A stretch of 64,000 bases of DNA from Archilochus colubris. Its lineage: Eukaryota; Chordata; Aves; Apodiformes; Trochilidae. Both the position numbers and the translations under genes were made by a program. Below the pieces are notes generated by a model. It did no database searches and was not told the DNA's origin. It was given only the letters and a program-made list of their open reading frames with translations. Shown piece after piece: positions 14,957 to 25,830 of this stretch (its first letter is position 1; every line of letters begins with the position of its first letter). The stretch covers positions 127,097,292 to 127,161,291 of the forward strand of contig CM041084.1 of the NCBI GenBank assembly GCA_023079485.1, written 5' to 3'.

Positions 14957-17900
14957 ATGGCCATTTCTTAGAACAACCAATAGGTTAGAAATGCAAACTG
15001 CAGAGAGAAGTTCTGAGCTTTCTGAAGCTTTGAATTTTGGTTGTGTTTTATTTTTTGGCTGGTAGGTTGGTTTCTTTTAAGGCTTTTAAGCTCTTCCTGT
15101 AGTTATAGATTAAATTCTGTTACTTCTAAGAAAAAAAAAAAACAACCAAAAAAACAAACCACAAAAAACCCAAAAAAGCACAACTGGTTCTTTTTAAAGT
15201 GATAGAAAAGGCAAGTCATATCTTGATGTAATAAAAGTTGGGTGCAGATTTCCTTAGGAGAACACTCAAAAGCAAATAAAAGTTGCTTATGAGTTAAATT
15301 TATTTTAATGAGCTTCTAGGATCATTTACCACATACCTATCCCAGTGACTACAGGTGGATATTCCTGCTCAGTAACACTTGGCTGCCCCTGAATAAAACA
15401 GGAGAGAGCAAACAAACAAAAGAGAATAAAGAAAAAAGGAAGAGCTTTATGTCAAGGTACACTTAATGAGCACCTGCACTTCACAGGACTGGGTAACTAT
15501 TTACCACCTTCTTCCCTCCAGATAAATATCTGCTAAGAAATTACTCCTCTTTCTGTATCACTAACAAATAAAATGAAACCCTTGAAGAGTGCTTGGAGGC
15601 AAACTGTGGATAGGTTAATTTTCCTTTTTTGTATACCAGGAAAATAATCATCATGGGAGCACCTAATTTAAAAGGACTTGACTCTTTGTGCATGGTCATG
15701 CTTGTTGCTTCATAACAGAATGTCTATTGATCTAGAGGTGGAGAATGCAGTTAAACAGAGCTTCCAACTTTAGTGGTCCAGATGCTTGGGATCAGGGAAC
15801 CCTAACAGTTACCCGTCAGGACATCACCTGTGTAAACTTCAATCTGGCCACAGGGGGAAAAAGGACAAGGTATTATTACCCACGATAGAAAAGTTGCAAC
15901 ATCTTTTGCTTCACTGCTTCTTTAGGAACCTGGCCCATTTGCCCAGATCTGCCTTCCTTTCTCTCCTTGTTTGAGGATTTATACATGAGCATGCTAGGCC
16001 TGTGCAAGACATTTTTAAGCCCAACAAGCTACCCAAAGAGTCTGTGGTCTATAACCAATCCTTGGCACTTTGCAATATGAATGCAAAATGTATTTGCAAT
16101 TTCTGTGACAGAGCTGTTACAGCCCTCTGTGACAGGGCTGATTGTACAAACAGCCCACCCCAAGACTGCCAAAAAAGTTAATTCCACGGGGAATGTAGGG
16201 CAGTAAATATTGTTCCAAAAAAGAAAAATCATGATCAGAGCAAGGGAAAAAAACATTCTCCATTTTACATTGCAAAATCAGCAAGTGTGAGTCCATAAGT
16301 TTCACCAGACCTGCCCAGACCAGAAGCTGCCATGTGCAGCACATTATTGTTCACTGGCTGAAATCTGTCCCCAGGATGCTTCTGTAAATCACTCATGCCC
16401 TTCTGGTATGAAAAATATGTATTCCAACAGAGGACATCCTGTTTTTCGAAGATGCTGACCCAAAGACTGATAGAAATCTGGAAAAATTGAAAAGTGAATT
16501 TTAAAAACTAGAAGTATCAATCATCTAAATCAACTTTACTTAGATGTCTAATCCTGAACATATCCATGAGATCTGTTCCACTTAGCTTTCAGACTTGACC
16601 ACAGGCTGGGATGTCAGTTCTCCTGGAGAGGACTATTCCTGTTCAGTGAGCACAAATGGAAATTAAACATTAGTCTGGAATAGCCATGGAGTGTCAGACT
16701 GTTTAGACATGGTTTAGATTAAGAGACTTACATTTAGGTAGATAAATATGCATTTCTTGATCTGAGACTATATCCTGCCCTCAACTTCTAGCCCCACCTA
16801 GGAAAATACTGTCTTCATATATTGAAGATAATTCCAAGATAATCTTCCCCAGGATCTGCAATCAAGCAGAATTCTGAACAGTGGGCTGTTCAGATATTCA
16901 ACCTTTACAAGCAAAGAGCAACTCACAGCACCGTCATAGAGCAGATCTTCCTCAGGTGTTAAACTCTTATTGTGTTTTGGTTTTCCTTTAAAATATTCCA
17001 GAGGAAATAATGTCTTTCAAGATATAGTCCTTTTTCCTTTATTCTTTTTTTTAATCTCAGTCTCCTCTTTACTTTCTCCTGTACCATAAATGATAGCAGT
17101 TTTGCTTTATCTGCTCTCTCCTTGTTTCATAGCCTTGAATCACTCATTTTATAAGTGGTTATACAATCTTCTGCTGCACTGACCTGTATCTGAAGATAAC
17201 AGTTCTTATATTCTTCACTTTAAATGTTAAACAAGGAGAAAAATTATGAAAATTCTATTTGCAAAAGATTCCTCACTCAGATTTCTATATTTCTACATGC
17301 ATGTTTTTTGCATTCACAGATTTTGGACACACAGTCAGAGCACACTACTGAGAGAAAATAGCAGTACTGGTATTACTTCATTAATGTCAAAACAAATGCT
17401 CCATGCTCTGGTGGTAAGAAAGTCAGTCCATCACCAAGGGTCAATTGCTTTTCCTAAAGGTGGCTTAGTTGTCATTAAAACAAATCCACTGTTGTGACAA
17501 AAGCATCATAGGAATTATGCTCTATGCCCCTTACAAAAGGAGCCTTGACATCCTACAACAAAACTGGACCTTTAGTACAAAAGGCCAAAAGCTTCAAATA
17601 CTCAGAAGAAAATAGGAGAGGTCAAAGTGCACCTCCCGGTGTCTTATGTCCTCATAATAGCAGCTAGTGAAAAAAAAAAATGGATTATCCTTGGAAATGG
17701 ACCATATACTACAAAGGCAGAAAAAGGGTTCTCAATGTTCTTTGCCAGCCTGATCAGGAGAAATCCTGACCTCACAAGGTCCACAGTGTATGAGCAGTCG
17801 GGTATCCAAGCTGCTTTGGGACACCCCCTATGCCCTGCCCAACATTCTGACTCTGGCCAAATCCCAGCACTACTGGAAAGCACATCCAAGAATGTGGTAT

Positions 17901-18270
17901 TGTGTCTCATTTGGGAACTGTGAATTTACAGATTCTTTCAAACATACTGCAAGATGTTTATCTCACAGTGTGTTGATACCAAAAAATACCCACTAAGCTG
18001 TAGTCTTCATAAACAAAACAATATATTGCCTCAAAGTGAAAATAAGATAGTAATTCAATAAAGAAATTTATAGACAACATACAACACTTGAATTCATTTT
18101 AAAGACTGCACTTATAGCCCCCCTTGGGTTAAAGCTTTTCTAACACATCAGGGAAAATCAAGCAAACAAAGTCTATATTTTTGCATAGAGCGTTTTATGC
18201 TCAATACTTCAATATTTATGTGTGGCATTATTTATGCTACAAAAAAATATAGGCTTTGTGTCTTTCATTT

Positions 18271-18295
18271 ATTCAACAGTTCAGAACTGTTGAAT
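18271..18295. repeat. Perfect inverted repeat, 12-bp arms
   Basis: ATTCAACAGTTC, one base, then GAACTGTTGAAT, an exact palindrome around a single A. Directly after it, AATACCCACG occurs twice with a short spacer (about 18293-18316). Confidence 0.9.
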
Positions 18296-20012
18296 ACCCA
18301 CGCTAATACCCACGGGTATATTACACTCACAGCTTCATTCCTCCACAATCCTTACCTCAGGAAAATGAAATTTTTACATTCTAAATTAAAGCTAATGCTA
18401 ATTTGTAATTGTAATGTACTGTAAGAGATTATTATACAGTATGTGTGCCAAAGGAGCTGCCTTATGCTGGTAAGGTACACTACAGTAAGGGCTGCTGTGA
18501 ATGAATGTGACACATGAGAACAGGGGAAAAAAATAAATCAAGTAACTCAGGTTACTAACTACAACAACTGCTAAAGTAATTTCAGACGTGGCTGATAACC
18601 TGCTAGAACCCAGCAGCCTCTCCAGGCTGGCAGGGAAACATCACTCAGTCATCTGCAAAACAACACTGTCTTTGTAAATATGCAGAAAAAGTGATATCCC
18701 TGGGTTATCTCCCTTTTTTCTAATTGCCTTGGCATTAGCTCTTCTGTTATAGAACATTTTACCAGGGAATTTTTCTTAGAATATTGTATAAACAGAAAAT
18801 CCTCAGAGCATCAGTTACAAATGTGCACCTTCTTACTTAGCCTAGAGATATGCTAGGTATTGATGTCAACAAGCCCTTTTCCAAGAAGCCACTCTGAAAC
18901 AAAGCTGCTAATGCTCTTCCCAAATCTTTTTAAAGTGCTGGCCTCCTAAGTGATCTTTTTTTTTTAAATTACACTCCCACATGAAGAAAGCTCCTGCTCC
19001 ATCACCATCATCCTCTTCTTCCAGATCCTGGAGCAGGATACCAGGTATAGCTTTCCTATGCCATCTCCAGGAACCATTTCTATACTGTGAATGGTGAAAA
19101 AAGGAAAGCTTTACTCATGATGTTGCTGTACAACCTTATGTAGAGCTCCCTGACACATCTGAAGCCTATAGTGCTTGCTCCCTGCATCCTAGAGATCATT
19201 TCCACAGCTCTGGACATAAAAGTTAATAAATCTTCAAAGTGCTACCATTTCTCAAGGTGTAGTTCGTTGTCCCTGATGCATCAGGAAGAACAAAGCTGAT
19301 ACGCCTTGACAGCTTTAGGTGCCCTGCAGAAATGGATTGCTCTTCTCTCATGAACAGCCATATGGATTCATAGGATTTGTGGCCCAAAACATGCCAGATG
19401 TTCCCAAAAGAGCACTTCTAGGGGTTGGAGGCAGAGGTGCCAAGTGTCCATAACACTGGTTATGTGCATTGGCTGACATATTAGAAGAGGGTCTGAAAAA
19501 GGCCTGTATGAGAACAGACCCCTCTGCCATGGCACACTCCTGCTACTCACTATAGTGGGCAAGTTACTCCCCCTGATGTGGGCTACCAAGTGTTCCCTCC
19601 TTAAAACCAATGAGCTGTGAGAGTGTTATTTGTTCCCCCAGCTTCTACTTTTTAAAATTTTCACTGCAAACACAGCTTATTTACACTCTGTCTCTTTTAA
19701 AAATCAAGTGTCAACCAAGTGCTAAACTGCTGCTATTTGCCAATGTTTCATTAACACCTTATTAACTTCCAACAGCTGAAGGTGACTGGACCCTCACCTC
19801 TGTTTATTTCCTCAAAGTAATGGTTAACTGAAGCATCAGGATAGAAGCACCCCTGAAAATATGACTGAAAACAAATATGCCGGCAGAATATAATCACACA
19901 GAACTTCAGCCAGACTGCTAACAGACACATCTTGTTAATTTTATGCAGAGCCACATACACCAAGTTTCGAGCACAGCTTCTTATTACAGATGATAATAAA
20001 GATCTCTGTGTG

Positions 20013-20050
20013 CTTTTTTTTCTTTCTTTTTTTCTTTTTTTTTTTTTTTT
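20013..20050. repeat. T-rich tract
   Basis: A run of T broken by single C bases (T8 C T3 C and so on, then a long T run). Simple sequence. Confidence 0.9.
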
Positions 20051-21524
20051 CTAGTCCATGTAAAAAACTGTCTAAAACAGCTATATGAATCTTATACAAA
20101 CTATGCCAGCAGTAGTTTGTTATTTCAGTTTAAATGCCAGGTAGAAAGGTGTGATTCCCTTGTCATGTAAATTAGTACAGCTCCACTGATTCCCATAACA
20201 ACTGCAGTGGTTTACACAGCTGAGCCTCCAGCATGTGTGCTGTGCATACATTCTTTGAATATACTGAATCCCAGTCCGTGAAGATATAACTGTAAAGGAA
20301 AGAAGAAATTAAAGAAGCAAAACTCAAGAAACAGGACTCCCAGAGCGGGGGGACAGGAAGCATCCTCCTTCAGAGAGATCACTGAGGGATTAAAGCCTTT
20401 CTTTAGCTTTCCCTTCTGCTTCTAACCTAATCTCTTTACTGTCTCCTGCCTTCCCTTTTCCTTGTTCTCACCTAATTTGAAAAAATAGCTCAGGTATATG
20501 TTTGCTGTATCTCTCTCTTCCTCAGCTTTTCATTGTACTAAAAAATCTTTCCTCCTGTTTTTTATTCCACACTTCCAGACCACCATTCTGCACACCTGGA
20601 AAAAGAAGCCAGCTTGGTGGAAGACAAGAGGCTTCTGTTCCTCTGCCCCAGGTTGGCCTTTTTGAGCTCTGCTAATGCTGGAGGACCTGAAGTTGTTCCA
20701 CTTGTTTTCCTGTTCATGCTTCTGTTTTTTATGGCATATTGGTTTCTAAAAATTATTCACATGTATTAACACTGGGAGCTTGGCTATCAGAGCACTAGTT
20801 ACCACTTTTCATCATACTAACAGGAAGAGTTCAGATGATTTCAGTGACCTAAAAAGGGGATATCTCATCTATCATAATAAGCATTCAAGAACTTCAACCA
20901 GTCTCTTCTGATTTTGATAATCTTTCTTATACTGACTATAAAATTTTCATACTGTTCTTCAGGCATTTAATGAAAAAGTTTGCTTTTTGAAATACTCTTT
21001 GAAAAATTCTGACAAATCACAAAGATGCTAAGGTGGAAAGAATAAAAAGAAAGGAATCAGCAGGTACTTGGGAATAGAAGTACAAAGAATCATATGGGTG
21101 ATTAATGAAGTAGATGGGGTGTTGGGGCCACTCACAAAAGTAGTGTACCCCAGTCTTTTCAAGGAATCTTGAATCATTCTTCTCATCTCAGAATATTGTG
21201 TTAGACCATTTGAAAAATTCAAAAATAGTTGCTAACTCATAGCTTGAGCATTCATGTGGTTTATCTGATAGGATTAATATTTTTTTTCACCAGCCAGGAA
21301 CACTCTGAGGTTTCATTAATTTTGATACAGGCTAATGGACAGTTTTTAACCTGTTATTGCTTCAGCATTCACTCTGCTTATTCTGCTTATTCTTATTGTT
21401 ACACACAGACTTCTGTTCAAATATTTTTAAAAGTTTGCAAGGCATCATCTCTCTCTATATAAAAATGTATACTTGAGGACTGAAATAAACACTTTGCTCT
21501 CTGTGCTATCTCTGCAAGTACTTT

Positions 21525-21680
21525 GTACCAGATTTGGTCTCATTATCACCAATATAAATCTGGAATAGTTCCACCAGTCTCTGTAATGTTACTCCCAATA
21601 CATGCTGATTTAACAGAGAGCACAAGCTGGTCCATTGACCTAAGTGGTGTCAGTGGGGATGTACTGAGAAGAAAATTTGA
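21525..21680. repeat. Probable ancient amniote interspersed repeat
   Basis: Words such as CCAGATTTGGTCTCATTATC, ACCAATATAAATCTGGAATA and CCATTGACCTAAGTGGTG resemble an old repeat seen in birds, crocodilians and turtles (a CACCAGTGTAAATCTGGAGT-type theme followed by CCATTGACTTCAGTGG). I cannot name the family with confidence. Divergence is high. Confidence 0.4.
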
Positions 21681-21807
21681 TCTACTAAATTCAAATCCTT
21701 GAGGTGTTGTTCTAACAGGCAACTTATTTAAAAAGAAAACACTGAACTTGAACGTTGACCCTCCAGCCCAGCTGGATCTTGATGTAAACTGTGCTCCTGC
21801 TGTAGCC

Positions 21808-21852
21808 TTTTAAATAGATCAGCAATTTACATTTTAAATAGATCGGCAATTC
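21808..21852. repeat. 24-bp-offset direct duplication
   Basis: TTTTAAATAGATC followed by A/GGCAATT occurs twice at a 24-base offset, with few differences. Confidence 0.8.
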
Positions 21853-22994
21853 AAATTAGTGGAAATGCCAGAATGTAGGTGGCATGGAGGGAGGAGAACT
21901 TAGAACTACCTGAAATTTCATCAGCATTCAACAGTATTAGCATTACATTTTCTGAGAGCAGGGACTGGATGGGCTGTAAGGATTCAACTACTGCACGTGT
22001 GTGCCCCACAAGATGGTACAAGTGGCTGTAGCGTAAAAGGGTGGGCAAACATGGACATAGTGTTCCAGGTCTTAAGCAGGCCTTGACTGCCCATAGGAGG
22101 TGGGCTCGGTACTGAATTTTATTGGGAAGAGACCTGCAAAGGAAACAGCTGAAGAAGACACAGCAGTGTTCTGGCCTTGTGTGATTTGCTAGTACAGATG
22201 TGTCCCACAAGTGTCCTCCAGAGTGTGGGATAACATGGGGGGAGCAAAGTATATGGCACAGGGATGCAACAACCCTGCCACTGACACTGGACCCTAGGCT
22301 GACACCCGCTCATGGGTTAGAGCCCAGCCATGCTCTGGATGTCTCTTGGCTGCCATATGCAGGCATAAGATGATGACTTTGTGCCCCAGTGCTTTCTTGA
22401 AATATCCAAACCTTTCTAAGAATAGAAGGTGTTTCCTTCTGAGAGCTGTGGAGTCTAAAATGTATGTAGGTACCTCTAGGGTTAAGCTGTGATGGCCTGT
22501 AGGTTTTTAAATCATATTATTAGGGTTTAGCACTAAACAGGTAGTCTGAAACTCGCCAAAGATAAATTATTGTCAGTGAGATCAATGTGCAAACAGAGGA
22601 AAATGTAAATTGAAAGGCTGATATAAAATAGCATGAGTGTGTGGTGTTTTCTTCAGAAGCCCTGGGCCTAAATCAGTCTGTTTTATGCAACTGCCCATCA
22701 GGCACCATCAGATCTGTCTTCCTACAGAGCCACACACATAACAACAGAACCACTTGTTACTGAGGGCCTGACATCTACTCCTTACAACAGGCTAGAACCA
22801 GCTGGTTCTTCTGAATAGGTTGTGGGAAGACATAAGGCTGACATAAAGAGTGAAATCTTAATGAGAAGTTTGGGGTTTTGCTGCTTTCTCCTTTGCTTCC
22901 ACATTTATTTGTCTCTCAGGTGTTTAACTATTGTTACTGGGCACAAAAAGTCCAGTAGTTCCCCCTTTGACCTTAAGCACTCATTTTACTCTGA

Positions 22995-23520
22995 ATGCAC
23001 CGGATGATTTTTGGGGAATAAAATCACGCTGTGGTTCGCAAGGAGAGGTTAATTTCCCGCTCACGAAACACCAAAGCCTCAGTGCTAATGTTCATTTCCA
23101 TCACTTGCTTCAAAAGCACCGACAGCCCCTAATTGCAGCCACCTATTAAAGGCATGTAATACAGGTGTCCATATCTCCTCCCCACAGTACCAGGTCTGTC
23201 TGTCCTTTGCTTCAGGAACAACCACCGCACGTTATCTGCCTCACGCCATGACGCGTGGCGGGCAGTGGTGTCACACACCTCAGTGTCTGCCTTAAAAAGC
23301 ATCTGCGCCGGTCACAACACAATTATTCTTAATCCCTCCAGCTCTGATATTTGTTCACCTCACGCCAGCAGGGAGAACAGGGGGCAGTTGCTCGGGATAA
23401 ACACGAACGGCTGTGGGAGATCCCCTCAGGAGCAGCTCTGTCACCGAGGACGTTCGCCTCATTGACAGCCCTGTGCAGGCTGTCGGCTTGGCTGCTGCTC
23501 TCCGCCAGAGAAATGGCAGC
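22995..23520. promoter_or_regulatory. CpG-enriched segment in a CpG-poor region
   Basis: I count about 23 CpG dinucleotides by eye in roughly 525 bases, against very few in the flanks. A dense patch lies at 23225-23265 (a GACGCGTGGCGGGC core). GC content is clearly above the surroundings, and the GC-rich character continues to about 24080 with fewer CpGs. It could be a promoter or enhancer of an unannotated transcript, or a GC-rich relic. No convincing start codon and open frame follows on either strand. Confidence 0.35.
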
Positions 23521-24484
23521 ATTTCAGGCTGTTAAGGGGGTGATTGATGGGTGCTGTCAGTCCCTACCTGTCAGTCCATTGCACTGATGGGAGTGAGATC
23601 CCCCCAGGGAGGCAGCCTTACACAATGCAGCCCACCCATCCTGCTCAGCGAGGCCCTAACGTCCTGTTACAGTGCTCCTGGCAGGTGGTAATCTGCACAG
23701 CGGGGCTGGGGAAGGGCGAGCGAAGGGCTGGGAGCTCTGTTTTTGCTGGCAAGGGCAGTGACATCTCTCTCAGAAGTACCTGGAGACACTGGAGCTGGGC
23801 TGGCTGCTGCAGAGGGCTGGTTCAGCCCAGGGTTAGGATGGATCCTGCTGCCACAGCTGCAGCTGCAGGGACGTCAGCAGGAGAAACTTGTGGGATGCTG
23901 GCATGGCTCCACGGCTTTGCATGTGCAACATTAAACACGTGCAGAGGGTTTGCAGTATCTGCTCCTGAGCCCGAAGGATGACAGAGGTGATAAAACCATT
24001 TACCCCCACTTGGAGGAATCCCCCATGGCTGCACATGGCGGTGCTGGCACACGTAGGTGTGAATTCCTCACCCCGCAGGAGCAAGGCTCAACGTCATCTG
24101 ACTGTTCCTCTGGTTTTGCAGCAATCTAAATAAAAGTAAGAAGTCAGAATAACAAAATACCCTAGGAAAGAGGGATACTTTTTCCTTTTCTATTTTGTGT
24201 TTGCTAGCAAGAGATTTGAGGCTGGTTTTCAACACTGAATTTTAGAGGATCTTTTCAGCCACAAGACCATCTAAATCAGAGCTCAGATGGCCAGTATCAA
24301 CAGTAAGACAGTAACAGCAAGAAAATCCAGTTGCCTTTCAGCAGCCCTTTCCCTTTCTTGTCCTGTTCTCCTCCCCACCTTTAGCCCCCCATGACCTGGG
24401 GTGGTGAACCTCTGGGCAACTTGCCCTGCCAATCCCTGCATCTGGCTCAGGCAGCACTGAGGCTCTCGGGCCAGGAATCCCCCC

Positions 24485-24560
24485 TGGGGCCATCCAAGGC
24501 CCACTGACATCAGTGGAAAGGCTCCCACTGACTTCAGGGCTGCATCAGGCCAAGGCTGAA
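24485..24560. repeat. Possible ancient repeat remnant
   Basis: CCACTGACATCAGTGGAAAG followed by CTCCCACTGACTTCAGGGC and GCATCAGGCC repeats the CCACTGACTTCAGTGG theme of old amniote interspersed repeats. The first half is itself a short inverted repeat. The family is unknown to me. Confidence 0.3.
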
Positions 24561-25350
24561 GCAGAGCCATCTTTCCTTCAAAACTTGTACTTGACAGCTC
24601 ATAGGCTGGCAGTGGCCACACAATAGACTTTTGGGGACTTGCTACAGTGCCTGCAAGGCAAGGGCTGATGCCACTGCTGGATCACTCCTTCAATCTGATG
24701 CCTCAGATAAGAGTCTCACAGAATCCCTTTTCCCTCCAAATCAAAGGCAGTGCCTGCAGCTGCACAGACCAGAGTCTGTTTAGTTTCTGTGGGCCAACAG
24801 CCACCAGCTGTAGAGGCTGCTGTGCTTTTTGCTGGATGGGAGCTTTTAATTCCAGTAGACAATGTGTACAAATATTTCCCATATCAAAATTGTTCCATAT
24901 CTCCCTAAGTTAATTAAATGCTAATTTTCTAATGAGGTGACAGCAATGGCAACAACCTGTTATCAGCATGCCAGCTAGTGCCTGTAACCAACGGCTGAAC
25001 ATAGAACCATTGTGTTGTTACTAAACTGCATTCCTATATTAATTAATTACTTTTGCAGCTGTAGTAGTCTGAAGCTGGACAGAAATGTGGATAGGAATGA
25101 AATGAAAAACAACATTTACATTATTTGGAGATTGCAGAGGTGCTTTGTGGTATTTATTATTTCACAGTGTTGTTATAGAAACACTTCATGTGTTTTCATG
25201 CCCACTGAATGCTAGTTTGGCAAGAAATGGTAGCAGGAAAACTCAGGATTAAAAAATGCTCTTCAATACGCATTGAGCATAAATTAAGGTATAAAAGTTT
25301 TCTGTTGCCGTAAGAAGAAAAATTCATTTGGAGTTCAGATTGGAGGATGT

Positions 25351-25827
25351 CTATATATCTGTCACATCTTCATAATCAGAAAAGGACTTAAGCATTTTAA
25401 ACCTGGTAAAGGGGAATTTATGTGCTTTCATCCAAACCAGAGATTCTGCTATGTACTTCAGGTGGTTTCCAAAGTCTCTCTGCACTTCAGCTGCTAGTTT
25501 AAATGCTTTATTCACATTTTGAATTCTGGTGTTACCCAAAAGCTCTTCAGCCTTGAAATAGTCAAATTGCCCAACATCCAGTTCAGACACCAGCTTATTT
25601 GGGACCTGAAAAATATATTCCTGTTTATCTTCCCCCAGGGCTAGATTGAGTGATCTGAAAAGTCCTACCAAACAGCTCTGAAATTGGATTTTACATAAAA
25701 CACAATGGCAGTTTATCAATTTCTTTTGAACTAGGGCCACTGGAGTCATCCCCTTTTCTAAGCTACTGCAGTATTTGAACGGGATATGAGAGGCACCGTT
25801 CAATGCCTCTCTCTGCAGAGCCAGAGC
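25351..25827 (-). other. Unrecognised protein-like open frame, possible pseudogene or terminal exon
   Basis: This minus-strand frame is open for 159 codons between a TGA at 25828-25830 and a TAG at 25351-25353. Its first in-frame ATG gives MTPVALVQKK, about 130 residues before the stop. The second half reads like a folded soluble protein: charged, helix-friendly, low in cysteine, with segments such as FDYFKAEELLGN and VQRDFGNHLKYIAESL. It ends SDYEDVTDI. No signal peptide or membrane helix is visible. A CTCTGCAG just before the AGAGAGGCATTG stretch could act as a splice acceptor, making this a terminal exon. Upstream, the same frame is broken by TGA codons at 25828-25830, 25849-25851 and 25894-25896, which suits a decayed retrocopy. 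No A-tail is evident. A frame this long is near what chance gives in 64 kb, so the case rests on amino acid composition. I cannot name a family. Confidence 0.3.
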
Positions 25828-25830
25828 TCA

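Larger units (their letters stand above)
12294..21524. other. Intergenic DNA, nothing recognised
   Basis: The stretch contains the small duplication at 14903, the palindrome at 18271 and the A/T-rich tracts at 15130-15180 and 20013-20050. No gene, RNA gene or further CR1 copy was recognised. Confidence 0.55.

Noticed and set aside
17627..17923. Overlapping plus- and minus-strand frames of about 90 codons
   Set aside because: Non-ATG starts and no family match; two overlapping frames on opposite strands suggest local lack of stops rather than coding.
23544..23981. 145-codon plus-strand open frame
   Set aside because: It lies in GC-rich DNA where stops are rare, starts at TTG, and has low-complexity Ala/Gly-rich text with no domain.
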